Part shown: piece by piece, positions 33,309 to 38,678 of the stretch | Layout of the letters: the number at the start of each line of letters is the position of its first letter | Numbering within the stretch: position 1 is the first letter of the stretch | Assembly: GCA_019118365.1 (NCBI GenBank) | Contig: DWZA01000097.1 | Span: forward strand, 1-38,678 | Reading direction: 5' to 3' | DNA: 38,678 bases | From: Candidatus Lachnoclostridium stercoravium | GTDB lineage: Bacteria > Bacillota > Clostridia > Lachnospirales > Lachnospiraceae | The notes under the pieces: model-generated | What the model saw: the letters and a program-made list of their open reading frames with translations, nothing else | What the model was told of the DNA's origin: nothing | The model's database searches: none | Position numbers and translations under genes: made by a program

Positions 33309-34697
33309 ATGAAAGGAAAAGGCTGGGCGCTGCTTCTTACCGCGGCAGCTGTCACCATGGGGATGACGGTGACTTCTTTTGCGGCGGAAGGCTGGGCGAG
33401 ATCCAATGATAAATGGGTATATTACAACTCCAGCGGCGATCTGGTAAGCGACGATTGGAGAAAGGGCGCGGACGGAAAATGGCGCTATCTGGACAGCAGC
33501 GGCGAGATGGCTGTGAACCAGTGGGTAGACGACGAATACTACGTGGATTCCAACGGGATCATGGTGGCGAACAAGTGGCTGAAGATCGAATCCGACGATG
33601 ACAACGCGGTAGACGGATATATCTGGTATTATCTGGGCAGCAGCGGAAAGATGGTAAGCGACGACTGGAAACAGATCGACAATAAATGGTATCATTTTGA
33701 CGAAGACGGCGAGATGGAGACAGGCTGGGTAGACGACGACATGTATTTCTGCGGCGAGGACGGCTCCATGCGTACCGGATGGCAGAAACTTTATCCGCCG
33801 GATTCCGATGAATATGAGAAAGATCATATCAGTCCTGGGGACGACGATTATGACGACGACGAACGCCGCTGGTTTTATTTTTCAGCCAGCGGAAAGAAAT
33901 ATGTGCCGGACGATGCATCCGGGGATTCCTGCGATACGAGAAAGATCGACGGCGCGTACTACTGTTTTAACGGATACGGCGAGATGCAGACCGGCTGGGT
34001 GGACATGAGCGGCAACGGCGAATCCAATAACTTTTCGGATTATCAGTATTTCGGCGAAGACGGGAAGGCCCGCAGCGGATGGCTGTCCCTGGAGCCGCCG
34101 GAACATGTGAGCGGATACGAAGGAGAAGTTGAGTGGTTCTACTTTACCAAAGACGGAAGACCGGAGATCGGGCCGCAGGTAGGCGAAGCATCCACCAGCG
34201 ATATCAAGACCATCGGCGGAAAGAAGTACCTGTTCAACGATATCGGCAATCCGGTATACGGACTTCACAGGGTATACCTGAATAAAAACAGCGACGAATA
34301 TACATCTTATTATTTTGGAAAGAACCGGAATAATTGCTCCATGGAAAGAGGAAAGATGGATATCGAAGAGGGAGACGGAACAAAGAGCGAGTTCTATTTC
34401 CAGGAAAACGGCAAGGGCTGTACCGGTCCGAAGGACGGTTACCTCTATTATATGGGTAAGCTCCAGGCCTGCGACAGCGACGCGAAGTACGCGGTGATCT
34501 CCATCCCCAGCGGCGACAGCGTAAAGAATTACGTGGTCAATAAAAACGGCAAGCTCCAGAGCAATAAGACCGTAAAAGACGGCGACGGCGTAAAGTATAC
34601 TACCGGATCCAACGGCATTCTCCAGAAAGTAGACGATGAAGAAGGCGGAGAAGGAAATTACGAAAGCGTAGAAGAGCCAGTCTTCAAAGAAGAATGA
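33309..34697 (+). CDS. Secreted cell-wall/choline-binding-type repeat protein (paralogue 2)
   Basis: A 462-aa protein. A Sec signal peptide (MKGKGWALLLTAAAVTMGMT, cleaved near SFA-A) is followed by about 15-18 aromatic/Gly/Asp-rich repeat units (DKWVYYNSSGDLVSDDW, GKWRYLDSSGEM, YYVDSNGIMVANKW, NKWYHFDEDGEMETGW) of the CW_binding type. No enzymatic domain was found. Repeats contain acidic insertions similar to those in the gene at 1595. The length and signal-plus-repeats layout are also alike, so the two are probably paralogues. They likely bind a wall or surface glycan. AAAGGAGAG precedes the ATG. An intrinsic terminator follows. Confidence 0.87.
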   Translation: MKGKGWALLLTAAAVTMGMTVTSFAAEGWARSNDKWVYYNSSGDLVSDDWRKGADGKWRYLDSSGEMAVNQWVDDEYYVDSNGIMVANKWLKIESDDDNAVDGYIWYYLGSSGKMVSDDWKQIDNKWYHFDEDGEMETGWVDDDMYFCGEDGSMRTGWQKLYPPDSDEYEKDHISPGDDDYDDDERRWFYFSASGKKYVPDDASGDSCDTRKIDGAYYCFNGYGEMQTGWVDMSGNGESNNFSDYQYFGEDGKARSGWLSLEPPEHVSGYEGEVEWFYFTKDGRPEIGPQVGEASTSDIKTIGGKKYLFNDIGNPVYGLHRVYLNKNSDEYTSYYFGKNRNNCSMERGKMDIEEGDGTKSEFYFQENGKGCTGPKDGYLYYMGKLQACDSDAKYAVISIPSGDSVKNYVVNKNGKLQSNKTVKDGDGVKYTTGSNGILQKVDDEEGGEGNYESVEEPVFKEE

Positions 34698-34703
34698 TGA
34701 AAG

Positions 34704-34762
34704 ATAACAGTTCAGAACGGCATAGAAAAATGCGCCGGCCTGAACTGTTATTTCTTTTTTTA
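34704..34762 (+). terminator. Intrinsic terminator before the S10 operon
   Basis: ATAACAGTTCAG / CTGAACTGTTAT stem with an inner GCAT/ATGC, then TTTCTTTTTTT. The core arms are the same as those of the htrA terminator at 20219. Confidence 0.9.
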
Positions 34763-34781
34763 ATGAAAAGTAAAAAAGCCC

Positions 34782-34810
34782 TTGCATTTACAAAAAAAGT
34801 GTGATAAGCT
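34782..34810 (+). promoter_or_regulatory. S10 operon promoter
   Basis: TTGCAT (34782-34787), a 17-base spacer, then TAAGCT (34805-34810) preceded by TGA, giving a TGn-extended -10. It resembles the promoter before the leader at 5193. Confidence 0.65.
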
Positions 34811-34814
34811 ATGA

Positions 34815-35042
34815 ACGCTGTGGCATGATAGCTATGAAGCGTGAGGTTGCTGCCCATGAGGCAGGTTTTTCCGTGGAGCGAATGTCAAGTTAGGAAACTG
34901 GCGACAAGTCACTGTACAATAGAAGTAATTTCTGATTTAAAGCAAGTTAGGAATGGTGTGTGGATAACCATGACACACACGGAGATGTGTACAGTCACCG
35001 CTTGTCGTACTGCAAAAGTGCGAAAAGGAGGCGACTTTTTTT
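34815..35042 (+). promoter_or_regulatory. Long 5' leader of the S10 operon
   Basis: About 230 untranslated bases. GAGGTTGCTGCC/GGCAGG around 34841-34865 and a GTGTGT/ACACAC hairpin near 34955-34980 are visible, followed by AGGAGG (35026-35031) and a T-run before the ATG. A leader of this size suits ribosomal-protein autoregulation, for example by L4. I see no exact match to a known leader and infer the role from position. Confidence 0.45.
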
Positions 35043-35360
35043 ATGGCAAGTCAAGTAATGAGAATCACATTAAAAGCTTATGATCATCAGCTGGTAGATC
35101 AGTCCGCTGGAAAGATCATCGAGACTGTAAAAAAGACAGGTTCACAGGTGAGTGGTCCAGTGCCGCTGCCGACAAAGAAAGAGGTAGTTACCATCTTAAG
35201 GGCTGTTCATAAGTACAAAGATTCCAGAGAGCAGTTTGAGCAGAGAACTCACAAGAGGCTCATCGATATCATTACACCAAGCCAGAAGACAGTAGATGCA
35301 CTGTCCAGACTGGAAATGCCTGCAGGCGTGTACATCGATATCAAAATGAAAAACAAATAA
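35043..35360 (+). CDS. rpsJ: Ribosomal protein S10
   Basis: A 105-aa protein beginning [20 protein letters not shown]. It contains the S10 segments [20 protein letters not shown] and [19 protein letters not shown]. Component of the 30S head; also the NusE antitermination factor. First gene of the operon. Confidence 0.98.
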   Translation: MASQVMRITLKAYDHQLVDQSAGKIIETVKKTGSQVSGPVPLPTKKEVVTILRAVHKYKDSREQFEQRTHKRLIDIITPSQKTVDALSRLEMPAGVYIDIKMKNK

Positions 35361-35459
35361 GGGAATATCCTGAAGGGTTTAGATAAATTCTGGACTGTTC
35401 TAGGATGAATGCTTCGAAATGAAGTGTTCCGCTGTAGAAAAGAAACAGGAGGTCAAAAA

Positions 35460-36095
35460 ATGAAGAAAGCAATTTTAGCCACAAAAGTTGGCATGACGCA
35501 GATTTTCAATGAAAATGGCGCGCTCGTTCCAGTAACTGTTCTTCAGGCTGGTCCTTGTGTAGTAACACAGATCAAGACAGAAGAGAACGACGGTTACAAG
35601 GCAGTACAGGTAGGATTTGTTGACAAGAGAGAGAAACTTGTGAACAAGCCTCAGAAAGGCCATTTTGACAAGGCTGGCGTTTCTTACAAGAGATACGTAA
35701 GAGAGCTTAAGCTTGATAACGCAGAAGAGTATTCTGTAAAAGATGAGATCAAAGCAGACATCTTTGCAGCTGGCGACAAGGCTGACGCGACAGCTATTTC
35801 CAAAGGTAAAGGTTTCCAGGGTGCTATTAAGAGACACGGACAGCACAGAGGACCTATGGCTCACGGTTCCAAATTCCATCGTCATCAGGGTTCCAACGGT
35901 TCCGCAACTACACCAGGCCGCGTATTCAAGGGCAAGAAGATGCCAGGACATATGGGCCATGTAAAGGTTACAGTTCAGAATCTTGAGATCGTCAGAGTAG
36001 ATGCTGAAAACAACCTGATCCTGGTTAAGGGATCCGTACCAGGACCGAAGAAGTCTTTAGTAACACTGAAAGAAACAGTAAAAGCTGGTAAATAA
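35460..36095 (+). CDS. rplC: Ribosomal protein L3
   Basis: A 211-aa protein beginning [40 protein letters not shown] and [15 protein letters not shown] are the conserved regions reaching into the peptidyl transferase centre. ATG 35460 has AGGAGG seven bases upstream; an in-frame ATG at 35409 lacks one. The 99-base spacer after rpsJ carries no clear structure. Confidence 0.98.
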   Translation: MKKAILATKVGMTQIFNENGALVPVTVLQAGPCVVTQIKTEENDGYKAVQVGFVDKREKLVNKPQKGHFDKAGVSYKRYVRELKLDNAEEYSVKDEIKADIFAAGDKADATAISKGKGFQGAIKRHGQHRGPMAHGSKFHRHQGSNGSATTPGRVFKGKKMPGHMGHVKVTVQNLEIVRVDAENNLILVKGSVPGPKKSLVTLKETVKAGK

Positions 36096-36123
36096 GCTTT
36101 TATAGGAAAGGAGGAACACACAG

Positions 36124-36744
36124 ATGGCAAACGTATCTGTTTACAATATGGAAGGCAAGGAAGTTGGCACATTAGAGTTAAACGATGCAGTGTTCGGCGT
36201 TGAAGTAAACGAACATCTTGTACATTTAGCAGTAGTTGCCCAGCTTGCAAATAAACGTCAGGGAACACAGAAAGCAAAGACACGTTCTGAAGTTTCCGGA
36301 GGCGGAAGAAAACCATGGAGACAGAAAGGAACCGGTCATGCAAGACAGGGTTCAACAAGAGCTCCACAGTGGAAGGGCGGCGGAGTTGTATTCGCTCCAG
36401 TTCCAAGAGATTATACGATCCGTTTAAATAAGAAAGAGAAGAGACTTGCTCTGAAGTCCGCTTTAACAAGCAGAGTACAGGAGAACAAGCTGATCGTTGT
36501 TGACGAGATGAAGTTCGACGCGATCAAGACAAAGAATTTCCAGAACGTTATGAACAACTTAAACGTTAAGAAGGCTCTGGTAGTTCTTGGAGATAAGAAC
36601 GAGAACGCAGTTCTCTCCGCAAGAAATATCCCGACAGTAAAGACAGCATATGTCAATACGATCAATGTATATGATATTCTGAAATATAACACGGTTGTTG
36701 CTGATAAGGCCGCTGTTGCCGCTATTGAGGAGGTGTACGCATAA
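36124..36744 (+). CDS. rplD: Ribosomal protein L4
   Basis: A 206-aa protein. The exit-tunnel loop contains [19 protein letters not shown] followed by [12 protein letters not shown]. The C-terminal domain has [16 protein letters not shown]. It is the likely autoregulator of the operon. AAGGAGG precedes the ATG; the stop overlaps the rplW start by one base. Confidence 0.98.
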   Translation: MANVSVYNMEGKEVGTLELNDAVFGVEVNEHLVHLAVVAQLANKRQGTQKAKTRSEVSGGGRKPWRQKGTGHARQGSTRAPQWKGGGVVFAPVPRDYTIRLNKKEKRLALKSALTSRVQENKLIVVDEMKFDAIKTKNFQNVMNNLNVKKALVVLGDKNENAVLSARNIPTVKTAYVNTINVYDILKYNTVVADKAAVAAIEEVYA

Positions 36745-37043
36745 TGGCTGCTATTCAATACTACGACGTAATTCTCAAACCGGTTATCACTGAAAAGAGC
36801 ATGAACGCTATGGCAACCAAGAAGTATACATTCCTGGTTCACCCGGAAGCAAACAAGATCATGATCAAAGAAGCCGTTGAAAAGATGTTCCCAGGAACAA
36901 AGGTTTCCAAAGTCAACACCATGAACTTAAATGGTAAGACAAAGAGAAGGGGAATGACTTTCGGAAAGACAGCTAAGACAAAGAAAGCGATCGTTCAGCT
37001 GACAGAGGACAGCAAGGACATCGAGATCTTCGAAGGATTATAG
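36744..37043 (+). CDS. rplW: Ribosomal protein L23
   Basis: A 99-aa protein beginning [19 protein letters not shown], with [20 protein letters not shown]. It lies at the tunnel exit and is a docking site for trigger factor and SRP. ATG 36744 overlaps the rplD stop; AGGAGG lies upstream. Confidence 0.97.
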   Translation: MAAIQYYDVILKPVITEKSMNAMATKKYTFLVHPEANKIMIKEAVEKMFPGTKVSKVNTMNLNGKTKRRGMTFGKTAKTKKAIVQLTEDSKDIEIFEGL

Positions 37044-37263
37044 GCATTGAGCGCTTAGTGGGGTCTTTTCGAGCTTAGCGCGAAAGCCGTTCACGAACCT
37101 TAACGAAGCCGAGCTAAAAGCGAGAGCTGAGTTTAGTTGAGTGAACATACCCGTCGGCGCTTAGCGCGAATGCCATCCGCCAGGAAAACCTATCTGGCAC
37201 CTATACGATACTAAAGTCGTGACAAATTATTTGAGAGACACCAGGGCGCGTTGAAGCTCTGGC
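37043..37263. repeat. Structured insertion between rplW and rplB
   Basis: The 237-base gap before rplB (37044-37280) is unusually long for this operon. GGCATT (37043-37048) pairs with AATGCC (37169-37174). Within it GTTCAC pairs with GTGAAC, AGCTAAA with TTTAGTT, and there is a GCGC-TTA-GCGC hairpin. The words GCGCTTAG and GCTTAGCGCG recur. Further hairpins GCCAG/CTGGC (37180-37199) and CCAGGGC/GCTCTGG (37241-37263) follow. No coding potential or promoter was recognised. It is probably a dispersed structured repeat that inserted here and is tolerated as read-through sequence. Confidence 0.65.
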
Positions 37264-37280
37264 ATGAAAGGAGTTTAATC

Positions 37281-38126
37281 ATGGGAATTAAAACATACAG
37301 CCCATATACACCTTCCAGAAGACATATGACTGGTTCTGACTTCTCTGAAGTTACAAAGTCCAAACCAGAAAAGTCTCTGGTAATTTCTTTAAAGAAAAAT
37401 TCCGGCCGCAACAATCAGGGTAAGATCACTGTAAGACATCGCGGCGGCGGTACAAGAAGAAAATACAGGATCATCGATTTCAAGAGAAATTCCAAAGACG
37501 GAATCCCGGCAACAGTTAAGTCTATCGAGTACGATCCGAACAGAACAGCAAATATCGCTCTGATCTGCTACGCAGACGGCGAGAAGGCTTATATCCTTGC
37601 TCCGGCTGGATTAACAGTTGGCATGAAGGTTATGAGCGGCCCGCAGGCAGAAGCAAAAGTAGGCAACTGCTTACCGTTAAGCCAGATCCCGATCGGTGCT
37701 CAGGTTCACAACGTTGAGTTATACATCGGCAAAGGCGGACAGCTGGTACGTTCTGCAGGAAACGCAGCACAGTTAATGGCAAAAGAAGGCAAATACGCAA
37801 CTTTAAGGCTTCCTTCAGGAGAGATGAGAATGGTTCCGATCGAATGCCGCGCAACGATCGGCGTAGTAGGAAACGGCGACCACAACCTGATCAACATTGG
37901 TAAAGCAGGAAGAAAGCGTCACATGGGCATCAGACCAACCGTACGTGGTTCTGTTATGAACCCGAACGACCATCCACACGGCGGTGGTGAAGGCAAGACT
38001 GGTATCGGACGTCCAGGTCCATCTACACCATGGGGCAAACCTGCACTTGGTCTGAAGACAAGGAAGAAGAACAAACAGTCTAACAAGTTGATCATCAGAA
38101 GACGCGATGGCAAGGCCATTAAATAA
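37281..38126 (+). CDS. rplB: Ribosomal protein L2
   Basis: A 281-aa protein beginning [17 protein letters not shown]. It has [18 protein letters not shown], the [11 protein letters not shown] region, and the conserved [19 protein letters not shown] segment near the peptidyl transferase centre. ATG 37281 has AAGGAG upstream; an in-frame ATG at 37251 adds residues not found in L2. Confidence 0.98.
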   Translation: MGIKTYSPYTPSRRHMTGSDFSEVTKSKPEKSLVISLKKNSGRNNQGKITVRHRGGGTRRKYRIIDFKRNSKDGIPATVKSIEYDPNRTANIALICYADGEKAYILAPAGLTVGMKVMSGPQAEAKVGNCLPLSQIPIGAQVHNVELYIGKGGQLVRSAGNAAQLMAKEGKYATLRLPSGEMRMVPIECRATIGVVGNGDHNLINIGKAGRKRHMGIRPTVRGSVMNPNDHPHGGGEGKTGIGRPGPSTPWGKPALGLKTRKKNKQSNKLIIRRRDGKAIK

Positions 38127-38143
38127 TTGAAGGAGGCACACCT

Positions 38144-38425
38144 ATGGCACGTTCATTAAAAAAAGGACCGTTTGCAGACGCTCATTTATTAAAGAAGATC
38201 GACGCTATGAACGCAGCAGGACAGAAACAGGTTATTAAGACCTGGTCCCGCCGCTCCACGATCTTCCCGCAGATGGTTGGACATACAATCGCAGTTCACG
38301 ACGGCAGAAAGCACGTTCCGGTATATGTTACAGAGGATATGGTAGGACATAAGCTGGGCGAGTTCGTAGCTACAAGAACTTACAGAGGACACGGCAAAGA
38401 CGAGAAGAAATCAGCTCGTAAGTAA
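38144..38425 (+). CDS. rpsS: Ribosomal protein S19
   Basis: A 93-aa protein beginning [20 protein letters not shown]. It has [20 protein letters not shown] and [16 protein letters not shown], the full-length S19 pattern. AAGGAGG precedes the ATG. Confidence 0.98.
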   Translation: MARSLKKGPFADAHLLKKIDAMNAAGQKQVIKTWSRRSTIFPQMVGHTIAVHDGRKHVPVYVTEDMVGHKLGEFVATRTYRGHGKDEKKSARK

Positions 38426-38454
38426 TAGATCGGCGTTGAAAGGAGGTTTTAGCA

Positions 38455-38678
38455 ATGGCTAAAGGACATAGAAGTCAGATTAAGAGAGAAAGAAATGCGA
38501 AGAAAGATACAAGGCCAAGCGCAAAGTTATCTTATGCCAGAGTATCTGTTCAGAAAGCATGCTTTGTTTTAGATGCCATCAGAGGCAAAGATGTGCAGAC
38601 TGCACTCGGTATTGTAACTTACAATCCCAGATATGCTTCTAGCTTGATTGAGAAATTATTAAAATCAGCGATCGCAAA
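38455..38678 (+). CDS. rplV: Ribosomal protein L22 (partial, runs off the window)
   Basis: The first 74 codons are visible: MAKGHRSQIKRERNAKKD, then SYARVSVQKACFVLDAIRGK and TYNPRYASSLIEKLL, matching L22 of lachnospiraceous Clostridia. AAAGGAGG precedes the ATG. The 3' part lies outside. Confidence 0.97.
   Translation, partial: MAKGHRSQIKRERNAKKDTRPSAKLSYARVSVQKACFVLDAIRGKDVQTALGIVTYNPRYASSLIEKLLKSAIA

Overview
The window reads as chromosomal DNA of a low-to-mid GC, Gram-positive anaerobe of the class Clostridia, most likely a member of the Lachnospiraceae. Evidence: a SCIFF peptide with its radical-SAM maturase, a fused SecDF, a TIGR04086-type membrane protein, S10-operon ribosomal proteins of lachnospiraceous sequence type, strong AGGAGG ribosome binding sites, and SigA-type promoters with extended -10 elements. 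Species cannot be fixed from the sequence alone.

Layout. 1-3.8 kb: the end of proS, a CCA-adding enzyme, a secreted repeat protein on the minus strand, and a GNAT acetyltransferase. 3.84-5.0 kb: a decayed AAA-ATPase/nuclease-family gene. 5.19-16.3 kb: an envelope-glycan locus. It begins with a 143-nt branched RNA-like leader, followed by a ThDP enzyme, an NAD epimerase, a zinc-ribbon C-methyltransferase, a secondary alcohol dehydrogenase and three GT2 glycosyltransferases. After a structured repeat and a new promoter come an undecaprenyl-phosphate sugar transferase and an LCP ligase (to 18.5 kb). Together these suggest synthesis of a branched or C-methylated sugar, glycan assembly on a lipid carrier, and attachment of the glycan to the wall. 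No flippase, polymerase or ABC exporter is present here.

18.6-25.7 kb: envelope and proteostasis genes: an HtrA protease, a divergent ClpX, a subtilase, an LspA-like peptidase, a DUF1266 protein and a TIGR04086 membrane protein. 25.8-31.2 kb: scfA-scfB, then secDF-tgt-yajC. 31.5-34.7 kb: a HAD phosphatase, a convergent overlapping methyltransferase, and a second cell-wall-binding-repeat protein. 34.7 kb to the end: the start of the S10 ribosomal operon (rpsJ, rplC, rplD, rplW, rplB, rpsS, partial rplV).

The least explained signal lies in the intergenic regions. Two elements of 143 and 137 nt (5193-5335 plus; 14713-14849 minus) share a three-way-junction layout and several sequence motifs, although they sit in opposite orientations. 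A third element (31297-31438) has the same layout and length but a different sequence. A 41-bp palindromic repeat with one compensatory base change occurs at 25255 and 31435. Other structured blocks lie at 33025-33169 and, unusually, inside the S10 operon between rplW and rplB. All calls come from reading the sequence; no database search was possible.
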